A stretch of 64,000 nt of DNA from Alphaproteobacteria bacterium. Lineage in GTDB: Bacteria > Pseudomonadota > Alphaproteobacteria > Micropepsales > Micropepsaceae. A program made the translations under genes and the position numbers. The DNA is taken from the NCBI GenBank assembly GCA_019247845.1, contig JAFBAL010000023.1, forward strand, positions 1 to 64,000. The letters run 5' to 3'. Under the pieces are notes generated by a model, which did not search any database, was not told the origin of the DNA, and was given only the letters and a program-made list of their open reading frames with translations. This document shows positions 20,856-29,957 of this stretch, piece after piece. The first letter of the stretch is position 1. Each line of letters begins with the position of its first letter.

Positions 20856-22061
20856 TCAGATCGTGTGCAGCGCGTCCTCTTCGCCGCTTTCGGTGAGGCG
20901 CCCGCCGTGCCACTGCCGCGACAGCAGGCTAGCGAGCGCGAGCGACGCCACGCCCATCGCCGCCATCAACAGATAGGCGCGTCCGCCCACCGCGGCATAG
21001 AGCGGGCCCGACGCCAAGGTCGCCAAGCCCATCGCGATGCCGTTGGCGCAGACCGCGTAAAGGCTCTGCGCGGTCGCGGCGAGCCGGGGCGGCACCGCTT
21101 TCAGGATGAAGTACATCGCGCCCAGATGCGCCATCGCGAAGGTTTCGCCATGCAGGAACTGGGCGAGGATCACGGTGGACAGCGGCGGGTCGAAGGCCAT
21201 GATCGTCCAGCGCAGCGCGCAGGCGCCGGCGCCCAGCATCAACAGCCGCGTCGCGCCCACGATGCGGAACACGTGCAGCGACATCGCCATCAGCGCGATC
21301 TCGGCCAGCACGCCCAGGGGCCACAAGACGCCGATCAGGTTGCCGCTGTAGCCGAGCGCGCGCCAATGCAGACCGCCCAGCGCGTAGTAGACGGCATGGC
21401 TGCCCTGGTCGAGGCCCGCCGCGGCCAGGAACACGATGAAGACACGCGAGCGCAGCAGCTCTCTCGCCTCGGCCAGGGTGGCGCGCAGGCGCGGCATGAG
21501 ATCGCTGCGCGGCCGGCCCGCGGGCGGCGCGGGCAAGAGCCATATCGCGCCCAGGTTCAGCGCCAGCACGGCGGCGAGCCAGGGCGCCACGATGACGAGG
21601 CCCCAGCGCGACACCGCCAGGCCCGAACCGATATTGCCCAGCACGAAGGTCGCCGACGCCCATAGCCGCACATGGCCGTAGTCGAACTTGAACACTTCGG
21701 ACAGGCGCACGCTGACGCTTTCCAGAAGCGGCGTCACCGCGCCCGAGGCGATATTGGCCGCGATGGCCGCGACGAAGATCCACAGCGGCGCATGCACGAA
21801 GATCAGCGCGCTGTACCCTAAGAACGTTACCGAACAGAGCGCCAGCATCGCGCCGCGGCGGTCGTTTCGCGCGTCCGCGACCAGCCCGCTCACCGGCGCG
21901 ACCGCCACGCGCAGCAGCATGCCGAGCGCGAGCAGCACGCCGATCTCGGACGGGTTCAACCCGCGCCAATGCAGCCAGGCGCCGAAGAACGGGGTGTAGA
22001 TGCCGCCGACCAGACCCGCGGCGGCCTGCGCGCAGGCGAGGCGGAAGGCCACTTTCTCCAC
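20856..22061 (-). CDS. MFS transporter (LacY/HcaT-like, MFS_1_like)
   Basis: 401-residue inner-membrane permease with about 12 helices. It resembles the sugar:H+/3-phenylpropionate symporter-like branch (start VAFRLACAQAAAGLVGGIYTPFFGAWL; DARNDRRGAML in the 2-3 loop; YYALGGLHWRALGYS mid-protein). The substrate is unknown. It starts with GTG at 22061, one base after the stop of the upstream small gene. It is the last gene of a four-gene overlapping set that also contains an APH-type phosphotransferase. Confidence 0.82.
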   Translation of the reverse strand: MEKVAFRLACAQAAAGLVGGIYTPFFGAWLHWRGLNPSEIGVLLALGMLLRVAVAPVSGLVADARNDRRGAMLALCSVTFLGYSALIFVHAPLWIFVAAIAANIASGAVTPLLESVSVRLSEVFKFDYGHVRLWASATFVLGNIGSGLAVSRWGLVIVAPWLAAVLALNLGAIWLLPAPPAGRPRSDLMPRLRATLAEARELLRSRVFIVFLAAAGLDQGSHAVYYALGGLHWRALGYSGNLIGVLWPLGVLAEIALMAMSLHVFRIVGATRLLMLGAGACALRWTIMAFDPPLSTVILAQFLHGETFAMAHLGAMYFILKAVPPRLAATAQSLYAVCANGIAMGLATLASGPLYAAVGGRAYLLMAAMGVASLALASLLSRQWHGGRLTESGEEDALHTI

Positions 22062-22062
22062 G

Positions 22063-22443
22063 TCAGAACAAAGACACGGCGCGGCGTGCGGCCATCGCTT
22101 TCAGCAGTCCCCAGATTCGCTTGTTCGTGGGAGCATCGGCCTTGTCGTGCACCGCGATCAGTTGACGCCGCAGCTGCGCGTTCACGGCATCGAGCGCCGA
22201 GATGGCGAGCGAAGGATCTTCCGGCAACGCCAGCGTCGGCGCGATCTCGCGCAGCAGCGCGCGGATGTCGGCATTCTCGGCGGCGCGGATCTCCGCCCCG
22301 CGCTCGTATTCGCGCGCGGCGAACCTGATCAGCAGCGCATGCACCGCGGTGGCGCCCTGCTGATAGGTCCCGGGCAGGCTCGGGATCAGGCCCATGATCT
22401 GGTCGGCGCTGATGCTCAGGATGTCGTCGGCCTCGGGCTTCAT
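22063..22443 (-). CDS. Small conserved protein (possibly DUF6285)
   Basis: 126-residue soluble, helical protein without catalytic motifs (MKPEADDILSISADQIMGLI; AVHALLIRFAAREYERGAEI). Its position directly after an ACAD10-like phosphotransferase, with a 4-base start/stop overlap, is where small DUF6285 proteins are often found, and length and helical pattern fit. The family name is a suggestion only. It may act as a partner of the phosphotransferase. Confidence 0.55.
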   Translation of the reverse strand: MKPEADDILSISADQIMGLIPSLPGTYQQGATAVHALLIRFAAREYERGAEIRAAENADIRALLREIAPTLALPEDPSLAISALDAVNAQLRRQLIAVHDKADAPTNKRIWGLLKAMAARRAVSLF

Positions 22444-23441
22444 GCCAGCGCCTCCAGCCGGTCGGCGAGAACCTGGTTGTGAAAGCTGAGGCAATACCAG
22501 CCCGAGAACGCGTTCACCGGATCATCGTTGCGCCGCGTCGCATATTCGTGCGCCGCCGAGATCCAGATGGCGCAGCCTTTCACGCTCGCGAAAATCTCCC
22601 ACCAGGCGAGCGCTTGCCGGTCGGCCTCGAGTCCGCTCGCCTGTTCCCAGGTCGCGATGGCGTCGTCGCGCGCGAGCGTGCCGGCCGGCCGGCTCGGATC
22701 GTGATGCGCCCAGAGCGGATCGAGCGCCCAGGCCAGGTCCTCCAGCGGATCGCCCAGATGCGCCATCTCCCAATCCAGGATCGCCTTGATGTCGCCGTTG
22801 CCGTCGTAGAGGAAATTGCCGCTGCGATAATCGCCATGCACCACCGCGATCTTCCGAGCCGGCGGCGGCGGGTTGCGCTTGAGCCAGGCGAGCGCGCCGC
22901 GCGCGATCGGCTGCGGCTCGGCTTCGTCCTCGTCGATGACCTTTTCCCAGCGCGCGACCTCGTGGCGCCAGCAGGCGTCGGGCGTCCTGGCGCCGTCGAA
23001 ATCGTCCAAGCCCAAGGCTTTCGGATCGGCGCCGGCAATGCGGCCGAGGATGCTCCAGAACTGTCGACCGATCCTGTCGCGATGGCCGCCGTAAGGATCG
23101 GGCGCCAGGATCGAGCCGACCTGGCAGTTCTCGATCTCCTCCATGATGAAGAACGGCCGCTCCAGCGCCGCGCCGTCGAGCTCGAGCGCGATGGGCTCGG
23201 GCACCGGCAGGCCGAGCTTATGGAACGCGGCATAGGCGCGGTATTCGGTGGAGCGCTCGGTCTCGATCAGGCTCGCGGGCGGATCGCGGCGCAGGATCAG
23301 CTTGCGCTCGACTTGGCCCATGCGCGCGCGGAAGCGATAGGTCTCGCGCGAGGCGCCGCCCGGGATGCGCGCGAGGTCGTGAACCGTGAGGCCCGGCGCG
23401 CCCAGCTTCTCCGCCAGATAGCGTTCGAGTGCGTCTTTCAT
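22440..23441 (-). CDS. Phosphotransferase family protein (APH/ACAD10-like)
   Basis: 333-residue kinase-like protein. The catalytic loop VVHGDYRSGNFLYD and the metal site ILDWEMAHLGDP are both intact, and the N-lobe has PGGASRETYRF and KLILRRDPP. This is the aminoglycoside-phosphotransferase fold of the type found beside acyl-CoA dehydrogenases (ACAD10/11 N-terminal), where it phosphorylates hydroxy-acyl substrates. Antibiotic resistance is unlikely. It overlaps both neighbours by 4 bases, so the operon is translationally chained. Confidence 0.85.
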   Translation of the reverse strand: MKDALERYLAEKLGAPGLTVHDLARIPGGASRETYRFRARMGQVERKLILRRDPPASLIETERSTEYRAYAAFHKLGLPVPEPIALELDGAALERPFFIMEEIENCQVGSILAPDPYGGHRDRIGRQFWSILGRIAGADPKALGLDDFDGARTPDACWRHEVARWEKVIDEDEAEPQPIARGALAWLKRNPPPPARKIAVVHGDYRSGNFLYDGNGDIKAILDWEMAHLGDPLEDLAWALDPLWAHHDPSRPAGTLARDDAIATWEQASGLEADRQALAWWEIFASVKGCAIWISAAHEYATRRNDDPVNAFSGWYCLSFHNQVLADRLEALA

Positions 23442-24538
23442 GGCGCGGGATCGAAGATGCCGGTCAGCCTGTCCGGCGCGTATTGTCCGATGACCAGCTG
23501 CTCCAGCACGCCCGAACCGGTGCGCGTCACGCCGCCGGGGCCGGTCAGCGTCGCCTCGACGAAGGCCTGGATGTGCTGGAAGCGCGGGTCGTTCTCGTTG
23601 ACCGTGGCGAGGTCATAGGTGTCGTAGCCGAGCGCGTCGTCGCCGCGATACATGCCGTGGCCCCATTCGGGATGCATGTAGCCGATGCCCGACATGTAGA
23701 ACTGGAAGCGCGGGGTCAGCTCCACCCGCCACGGCGCGCCGTCCGCGTCGGCGACGTCGAGCGTCGCGGACTGCGCGTGGCGCGTGCCCTGCTTGTAGGC
23801 GATCTTCGACGACGCGCGCGCCATGTGCTGCGGCTTCGCCTCTCCCAGCGCGCCGATGACCGAGGCTTCGTTCCACGACCGTCCCAGCTCGTCGGCGTTC
23901 TTGTGATAGAGCATGAAACGGTCGTCGAAATTGAGCGGCGCCCACAGCCAGTAGAACTGCGGCATGCGCAGGGGCAGCGCCGGCTGCTGGTCGGGCAAGC
24001 CGATGGGACGCACGCCCCAGGAGCGGTCACGGGTGCCGACGGTCCCGTTCAGGCCGACGCGCTCTCCCGCGATCTCGACGAAGCCCTCATAGGCGCCGTT
24101 CTGCGTCAGCCGCGTATAGTCGAGGAGCGTGCGCGGCCCGATGCGATGGGTGAAGCGCGGCTCCTCGACCGCAGGCGCCCGCGCGCGGAAGGTCGCTTCG
24201 GCGCGGATGCCGTGCGCATTGTCGGCGACGCGAAGCCGAAGCGTCTTCAAGGGCTCGATCACCTCGACCGAGATCGGGCCGACGCGCGTGTCCATGCGCT
24301 CCATGTTCATCAGCCGCGAGGCGCGAAGGTTGTGCTGCACGCCGTCCGAGACGATCGAGAACGACGCGTCCATCACGTTCAGGTGCGGATAGACGCCCAA
24401 CGCCGCGGCGAAGAACACGCGGCCGTCCGGCGAATAGCCGTTGAAGAAATAGCGGTCGTAGAAGTTGCGGTCGGTGCCGGAGGTCGCGATGGGCTCGGGC
24501 AGCTGGTGGATGGGATAGTCGTCGGCCTTGGTCAGCAT
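23438..24538 (-). CDS. Conserved protein, lipocalin/hydratase-like beta-barrel (DUF7064/7065 type?)
   Basis: 366-residue protein, first gene of a four-gene set. The ATG at 24538 (MLTKADDYPIHQLPEPIATSG) is preferred to a TTG at 24574. The pattern of short beta segments with DRNFYDRYFFNGYSPDGRVFF, TVGTRDRSWGVRP and FYWLWAPLNFDDRFMLYH resembles the carotenoid 1,2-hydratase/AttH-like double-barrel proteins, now split among DUF7064/DUF7065. I cannot name an activity. Co-occurrence with an ACAD10-like kinase suggests lipid or terpenoid catabolism, which is inference. Confidence 0.6.
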   Translation of the reverse strand: MLTKADDYPIHQLPEPIATSGTDRNFYDRYFFNGYSPDGRVFFAAALGVYPHLNVMDASFSIVSDGVQHNLRASRLMNMERMDTRVGPISVEVIEPLKTLRLRVADNAHGIRAEATFRARAPAVEEPRFTHRIGPRTLLDYTRLTQNGAYEGFVEIAGERVGLNGTVGTRDRSWGVRPIGLPDQQPALPLRMPQFYWLWAPLNFDDRFMLYHKNADELGRSWNEASVIGALGEAKPQHMARASSKIAYKQGTRHAQSATLDVADADGAPWRVELTPRFQFYMSGIGYMHPEWGHGMYRGDDALGYDTYDLATVNENDPRFQHIQAFVEATLTGPGGVTRTGSGVLEQLVIGQYAPDRLTGIFDPAP

Positions 24539-24655
24539 GGCCGCCAGAATGACCGCCGCGCCGGCGCCGGGCAACGCAAAACCCGCCTTTCCCTTGGGTA
24601 AATCCGTTGTTGCAGTGCGGCCCCGTTCTGCCTATTTTCCGCCCTCCCAAGAGGG

Positions 24656-24731
24656 GCCGCCTTAGCTCAGCCGGTAGAGCACCGCATTCGTAATGCGGGG
24701 GTCGCGTGTTCGAGTCACGCAGGCGGCACCA
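24656..24731 (+). tRNA. tRNA-Thr (anticodon CGT)
   Basis: A full cloverleaf can be drawn: acceptor GCCGCCT/AGGCGGC, D arm GCTC-AGCCGGTA-GAGC, anticodon arm CCGCA-TTCGTAA-TGCGG with anticodon CGT, a 5-base variable loop, and T arm GCGTG-TTCGAGT-CACGC. Discriminator A is at 24728, and CCA is encoded at 24729-24731. It reads the threonine codon ACG. A degraded Rhs gene fragment begins about 100 bases downstream. Confidence 0.97.
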
Positions 24732-24829
24732 TCCAGCCCGTCTATCTACGACGCACTTGCCCGCGCGGTTTCCGCTTCGATGCCTTGCGCATGGGGCATG
24801 CGGCGTCGCATCCGAGGTCGCGACCGAGG

Positions 24830-25354
24830 CTCAAGGATGCGAACGGCAATACGACCACCTACGGCTACGACGGGTTCGACCGGCTGAACGACACCCAGTT
24901 CCCCGACGCCACACACGAGCATCTGGTGCTCGACGAGAACGGCAACGTCACCGCGCGCACCAACCGGGCCGGGGCGACGCTGAGCTATACGCTCGATGAT
25001 TTAGACGAGATGCGGACCAAGACGATGCCGCAACCGCCGTCGGCCGATTTGGTCACGACCTGGACCTATCTGCTCGACGGCCGCCTCGACACGCTGTCGG
25101 ACACGACTAGCGCCTTGCTGGACTACGGCTACGACACGGCGGGCCGGATGACGTCGGTCGTCAACCACATCGCCGGCTTCGGCGGCAACCGCACCGTCAG
25201 CTACACGCTCGACAAGAGCGGCAACCGCATCAAGCTGACCTGGCCGACCCAGGATGTGAACAACTACGCCGTCAACTACTGCTACGACAGCCTGAACCGC
25301 ATGACGGGGGCGGCCGAAATCAAGTTTGAGATCGAGTTCGATTCTATACACTAA
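24830..25354 (+). pseudogene. Rhs/YD-repeat protein fragment
   Basis: About 174 codons of tyrosine-aspartate (YD) repeat sequence: DANGNTTTYGYDGFDRLNDT, LDENGNVTARTNRAGATLSY, LLDYGYDTAGRMTSVV and NYCYDSLNRMTGA. Rhs proteins are typically over 1000 residues, and the fragment has neither the N-terminal part, nor the conserved core end, nor a toxin tip. The open frame extends upstream to an ATG at 24785, but those codons are not Rhs-like. It is a remnant, lying 100 bases after a tRNA gene. Confidence 0.8.
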
Positions 25355-25571
25355 TGAGCCGAGCAATCGGAAAAATTATTGCGAGTTTTGAGTGGGATTC
25401 GCCGGTCGCGTTCGCCGTTTGGAGCGGCTGGGGCGCGGTAACGGAACGTCAATCTTGTTTGCCCCGCAATGCAGCGCATTAACCGCGCATTATTCCCGCG
25501 TTGCTAGATAGATCGATGTGTTGCCCGGCCCAGTATGCGCCGGCCCGCAAGGACGTTTTGGAAGTGCTGCC

Positions 25572-27272
25572 ATGGTCGGGATGACCGCCGGCGCCGCCTC
25601 GCCCCGCGCGAGCGCGCCGTCCGCCTCTGTGCTCCTGTGGATCGCGGCCCTGGTCTTCGCCGGGGCCTGCGGCGGGCTCGCGCTGTCCGACCTGATCGGC
25701 CGGGTCAGCGCGCTGTGGGTCGCCAACGCGATCCTGGTCTATTTCCTGCTCACCAATCCCTCGCGCGACTGGCCGCTGGTCCTGGGCGTGGGTCTGGGCG
25801 CGAACTTCGCGGCCGATCTCGTCATGGGCGACACGGTGCTGACGGGCGCCGCGCTCACGCTGTGCAACGCGGTCGGCATCCTCATCATCGCGGCGCCCTT
25901 GCGCTCGCTCGGCCTGCACGACGACCTGTCGCGGCCCAAGCCGCTCTGCGTCTTCTATGCGCTGGCGCTCGGCCCCGCCCCCGCGGCGTCGGGGCTCCTG
26001 TCGGCGGTGTTCTTCTATCTTCTGTTCGGTCGGGCCTTCGAGACCCAGGCGCTCGACTGGTACGCGACCGATGCGCTCGGCTATTCCATCGTCGTGCCCA
26101 TCCTGATGACGGTGAAGCTCGACGCGCTCAAGCGCATGTTCGCGCGCGACCAGATCGCCGTCACGCTGGCGCTGCTGGGCGTCGTCGCCGGAACCTTGCT
26201 GCTCAACTATTTCGCCCGGGCCTATCCGCTGGCGTTCCTGTTCTTTCCCGCGGTGATCCTCGTCACCTTCCAGCGCGGCTTCGCCGGCGGCGCGATCGGC
26301 CTTCTGATGGCGGCAGCCTATCTGATGGTCCCCGTGCTGACCGGCCATCCGCGCGGGGCGCTGGCCGAGCACGGGCTGCGCGAGCAGATCGTCCTGGTGC
26401 AGGTCTTCATCGCGGTCATCGGCTTTTCGGTCGTGCTGGTGGGCGCCGCGCTCGAGGAGCGCCGCCGGCTCGAGCAGGGCCTCGCCGCGGCCAAGGTCCG
26501 CGCCGAAAGCGCGCGCGAGGAGGCCTTGGTGGCGCGCGACGAGGCGGTGCGCGCCAACCGCCTGAAGTCGATGTTCCTGGCGACGATGAGCCACGAGCTG
26601 CGCACGCCCCTGAACGCCATCATCGGCTTCTCGGAGCTGATGAACGACGAGCTCTACGGCACGCTGGGCGATCCGCGCTACCGCGAGTATTGCGGGCTGA
26701 TCCGCGGCGCCGGCCACCACCTGCTCAGCCTGATCAACGACGTGCTCGACATGTCCAAGATCGAAGCCGGCAAGCTCGAGCTGCACCGCCAGGTCTTCGA
26801 CATCCGCGAGGTCGTGAGCGACTGCCTGGGCCTCATGCGCGAGCGCGCGGCGCAGAGCGGCGTGGCGCTTGCCTGCGACATCGCGCAGGGCCGCCTGCTG
26901 GTCGATGCCGACCGCCGCGCGATGAAGCAGATCCTGCTCAACCTCCTGTCCAACGCGGTCAAGTTCACGCCCGAAGGCGGCAGGGTGACGGTGCGCGCGC
27001 ACGCCGCCGAAGGGCTGCTCGCCTTAAGCGTGGCCGATACCGGCATCGGCATCCCGGCGGACCAGATCGGCCGCCTCGGCAATCCTTTCGTGCAGATCCG
27101 CGGCCATGCCGGCGCCAGCCACGAAGGCACGGGGCTGGGCCTGGCGCTGGTCAGGGCGCTCAGCGAGATCCACGACGGCAAGCTCGCCATCGAAAGCGTG
27201 CACGGCAAGGGCACGACGGTGAGGGTGACCCTGCCGCTGGTGCGCGACGACGCGCTCGCGCTGGCCGGTTGA
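25572..27272 (+). CDS. MASE1-type membrane sensor histidine kinase
   Basis: 566-residue orphan sensor kinase. Residues ~15-290 form an eight-helix MASE1-like sensor (ALWVANAILVYFLLTNPSRDWPLVL is typical). A short coiled coil rich in EEARR-type charges follows, then HisKA with phospho-accepting H341 (SHELRTPLNAIIGFSELM), and HATPase with N box NLLSNAVKFTPEGG, G1 DTGIGIP and G2 GTGLGLAL. No receiver domain or response regulator gene is adjacent, so the partner is elsewhere. The start at 25572 is likely; ATG 25581 is an alternative. Confidence 0.88.
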   Translation: MVGMTAGAASPRASAPSASVLLWIAALVFAGACGGLALSDLIGRVSALWVANAILVYFLLTNPSRDWPLVLGVGLGANFAADLVMGDTVLTGAALTLCNAVGILIIAAPLRSLGLHDDLSRPKPLCVFYALALGPAPAASGLLSAVFFYLLFGRAFETQALDWYATDALGYSIVVPILMTVKLDALKRMFARDQIAVTLALLGVVAGTLLLNYFARAYPLAFLFFPAVILVTFQRGFAGGAIGLLMAAAYLMVPVLTGHPRGALAEHGLREQIVLVQVFIAVIGFSVVLVGAALEERRRLEQGLAAAKVRAESAREEALVARDEAVRANRLKSMFLATMSHELRTPLNAIIGFSELMNDELYGTLGDPRYREYCGLIRGAGHHLLSLINDVLDMSKIEAGKLELHRQVFDIREVVSDCLGLMRERAAQSGVALACDIAQGRLLVDADRRAMKQILLNLLSNAVKFTPEGGRVTVRAHAAEGLLALSVADTGIGIPADQIGRLGNPFVQIRGHAGASHEGTGLGLALVRALSEIHDGKLAIESVHGKGTTVRVTLPLVRDDALALAG

Positions 27273-27300
27273 TATCGGCGGGCGCCGCGTCGCTTTGCTC

Positions 27301-28512
27301 TCAAGCCGCCTTCGCCGGACGCGAGGCGCCGAAGACCCGCTCCAGGCGCTGTGCCACGCGCGGGGCGGCGAACTCCGCGCCCACCATGAAGCGCATCAGC
27401 GGGCCGAAGGTCTCCAGTGCCGCGGGGCCGACCGCATAGAGGCCCGCGACCGGCGTCTCGAAGCTGTCGGACAGGATCGGCGCGCCGTCGGCTTGCGAGG
27501 CCCTGGCGAGCAGGCTCTGCTCGACGAACGGGATGCGGCGCAGGTCCATCCGATAGCCGGTCGCCGCGATCACGTGATCGAAGGCGAAGCTCTCGCCGCC
27601 CTCGAGCGTCAGCGCGATCTTGCCGTCCCTGGCCTCGGCGCCGTGAAGCGCCCGGCCCAGCGACATCGGGATCACGCCCTCGACCTTCTCGCGCATGAAC
27701 CAGCCGGCGGCCGGATGCATGTGGCTGTCGACGGCGCGGCGCTTGAGCGACGGCGGCAGGTGATAGAACAGCAGCGGCGCCTCGGCGCAGAACAGCGACT
27801 TCCAGCCGCGGCCGATGCCCGATGCGGGGCGCAGGGTGCGGCCGACCAGGGTCTCGTCGGCGGCGTCGGGCACGCGGTTGTACTCGATGTGGGGCTTGCG
27901 CGCGACGATGCGCACCTTGGCGCCTTCCTGGTGCAGCAGATGGGCGATGTCGACGGCCGACGAGCCGGAGCCGATCACGGCGACCTCGCGGCCGTTGAAG
28001 CGGGCGACGTCGCGATGCGCGGCCGCGTGCGAGACGAGGCTCGCGGGCATGCCGCGCAGCACCTCGGGCGTGTGCTCGAACCAGGTGATGCCGACCGCCA
28101 GCACGACGCTGCGCGCGCGCAGGGTCTCGCCGTTCTCGAGCGTGACCGCATAGCCGTCGCCATGGGCCTCGACCGCGGTGACGTCGAGCTTCTCGACGTT
28201 GGGCACATAGCGCTTCTGGAACCAGGCCGCGTAGCTCAGGAAGGTGTCGAGCGGCACCGGCATGCCCTGATCGGCGTAAGGAAGGTTGTTGCGCGCCGAC
28301 CAGGCCTTCAAGGTCGACTCGCGCGCCGGCGCGGACAGGTTGGAGGCGAAGCCGTCCGACTTCAGCATCATGGTCTTGGGCATGCGTTCGGACCAGGTCG
28401 TCATCGGCCGGCCGAAGATGCGAAAATCTACGCCCCTGGCGGCGAGATGCGCCGCCAGCGAGAGACCGTGGGGCCCGGCTCCGATGATGGCGACGTCGCA
28501 AGACTGTGTCAT
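27301..28512 (-). CDS. FAD/NAD(P)-binding monooxygenase-like protein
   Basis: 403-residue flavoprotein. The FAD-binding Rossmann motif is DVAIIGAGPHGLSLAAHL at the N-terminus, and an NADPH-binding motif VAVIGSGSSAVDIAHLL sits near residue 165. The late ATGYRMDL motif is the one shared by ornithine/lysine N-hydroxylases and related flavin monooxygenases. The substrate is unknown. The gene is divergent from an ATP-grasp ligase-like gene, with 197 bases between the starts, suggesting shared control and possibly one pathway. Confidence 0.82.
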   Translation of the reverse strand: MTQSCDVAIIGAGPHGLSLAAHLAARGVDFRIFGRPMTTWSERMPKTMMLKSDGFASNLSAPARESTLKAWSARNNLPYADQGMPVPLDTFLSYAAWFQKRYVPNVEKLDVTAVEAHGDGYAVTLENGETLRARSVVLAVGITWFEHTPEVLRGMPASLVSHAAAHRDVARFNGREVAVIGSGSSAVDIAHLLHQEGAKVRIVARKPHIEYNRVPDAADETLVGRTLRPASGIGRGWKSLFCAEAPLLFYHLPPSLKRRAVDSHMHPAAGWFMREKVEGVIPMSLGRALHGAEARDGKIALTLEGGESFAFDHVIAATGYRMDLRRIPFVEQSLLARASQADGAPILSDSFETPVAGLYAVGPAALETFGPLMRFMVGAEFAAPRVAQRLERVFGASRPAKAA

Positions 28513-28709
28513 TTCTGGTCTCCGAATTGTCTTCGATCGGGACGCCTGTCCCGAACTGTTCCGCGTTCGCGGGGATTCCGCACCCCGCGTCCCGTGTGTT
28601 TCGAGATTCGTGCCAGGAACGGGACATGCTTCATCCCGTGGAGGGGCCGTTGCCGTCGCCGGAACGAGGCATGCAAAGAGTCGAGGCGAATGCCCCAGAG
28701 AGTCTCCAA

Positions 28710-29957
28710 ATGGCACGGAAAGTCCTGCTGTTCACCACCGTCGACTGGCTGTCGACCGCCCGCTATGCGCAAGGCTTCGCGGCCGCGTCATGGACGGTCG
28801 ATGCGCTTTCGCCCAAGGGCGCGCCGGTCACCTTCAGCCGCTACGTCGACGCGCAGCATCGCTATCGCGCGTTGCTGCCGCTCGGTTCGCTCAGGAAGAC
28901 GATGGAGCGCGCGCGCCCCGACCTGATCGTGGCCTGCGACGACCGCGCGGTGGCGCTGCTGCTGCGCCTTCTGGGCAAGGTCGCGGCCGACGGCGAGATC
29001 GCGGGGCTTATCCGCCGCTCGTTGGGCTGTCCTGAGAATTTCCCCGCCATGATCTCGCGCAGCGAGTCGATGCGGATCGCCGGCGAGATCGGCATCCGCG
29101 CGCCGCAGACGGTGCCGGTCGGCGATGCGGCGCAGCTCGATGCCTGTCTGGAGCGGCTGGGCCTGCCCGCGGTGCTCAAGGCCGACGGCAGCTGGGGCGG
29201 CGACGGCGTGATCGTGGCGCGCACCCGCGACGAGGCGCATGCTGCCTTCGCCAGGCTGATGCGGCCGGCGTCGCGCCTGCGCAATCTCGCGCGCGCCGCG
29301 CGCCGCAAGGACGCGCATTTCCTCATCGAAGCGCTGCGCCCGGCCAAGCAGCGCGTCAGCGTGCAGAAGTTCGTCGCGGGCCGCTCGGCCGCAAGCGCCT
29401 TCGCCTGCTGGAAGGGCGAGATGGTGGCGCATCTGCATTACGACGTGCTGGTCGCCGACGGCGCGATCGGGCCGCCCAACGTCGTGCGCCGCGTCGATTG
29501 CGAGGAGATGGAAGAGGCCTCGCGGCTGGTGGCGAAGCGTTTCGGGCTCTCGGGGATCTACGGCCTCGACTTCATCCGCGATGCGCAAGGCAACGCGCAT
29601 CTGATCGAGATCAACCCGCGCACGACGCAAGGCGGGACGCTCGCCTTCGGCGACGGCCGCGACATGCCCCAGGCGCTGGCCGCCTGCGTGACCCGCATGC
29701 CGGCCAAGCGGCGCGACGCCTTCCCGAGCGACGTCGTCGCGTTCTTTCCGGCCGAGTGGCAGCGCGATGCGGCCAGTCCCTGGCTGAGCAGCGGCCACCA
29801 CAACGTGCCGTGGGACGATCCGGCGGTGCTGAAGCACTGCTTCGACCGCCTGCCGCAAGCGCAGACGCCCGACCGCAAGGCTGCGATCGAGCGTCTGTTG
29901 GCCTCTGCGCCCGCGGGGGAGGAACGGGCGCAGAGCATCGGATGCCTGCCTATCTGA
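28710..29957 (+). CDS. ATP-grasp domain protein
   Basis: 415-residue ATP-grasp-fold enzyme, cytosolic. It begins MARKVLLFTTVDWLSTARYA, a Rossmann-like N-domain. The ATP-grasp core is seen in LGLPAVLKADGSWGGDGVIVA, VQKFVAGRSAASAFACW, and the metal-binding end GIYGLDFIRDAQGNAHLIEINPRTT. Such enzymes ligate carboxylates to amines or thiols through acyl phosphates. The substrate is not known. An alternative upstream start lies at 28671. Its last 8 bases overlap the convergent beta-helix gene. Confidence 0.85.
   Translation: MARKVLLFTTVDWLSTARYAQGFAAASWTVDALSPKGAPVTFSRYVDAQHRYRALLPLGSLRKTMERARPDLIVACDDRAVALLLRLLGKVAADGEIAGLIRRSLGCPENFPAMISRSESMRIAGEIGIRAPQTVPVGDAAQLDACLERLGLPAVLKADGSWGGDGVIVARTRDEAHAAFARLMRPASRLRNLARAARRKDAHFLIEALRPAKQRVSVQKFVAGRSAASAFACWKGEMVAHLHYDVLVADGAIGPPNVVRRVDCEEMEEASRLVAKRFGLSGIYGLDFIRDAQGNAHLIEINPRTTQGGTLAFGDGRDMPQALAACVTRMPAKRRDAFPSDVVAFFPAEWQRDAASPWLSSGHHNVPWDDPAVLKHCFDRLPQAQTPDRKAAIERLLASAPAGEERAQSIGCLPI

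Noticed and set aside
22440-23441. Aminoglycoside resistance gene
   Set aside because: The motifs are those of the broad APH fold, but the ACAD10-like sequence and operon point to metabolism rather than antibiotic resistance.
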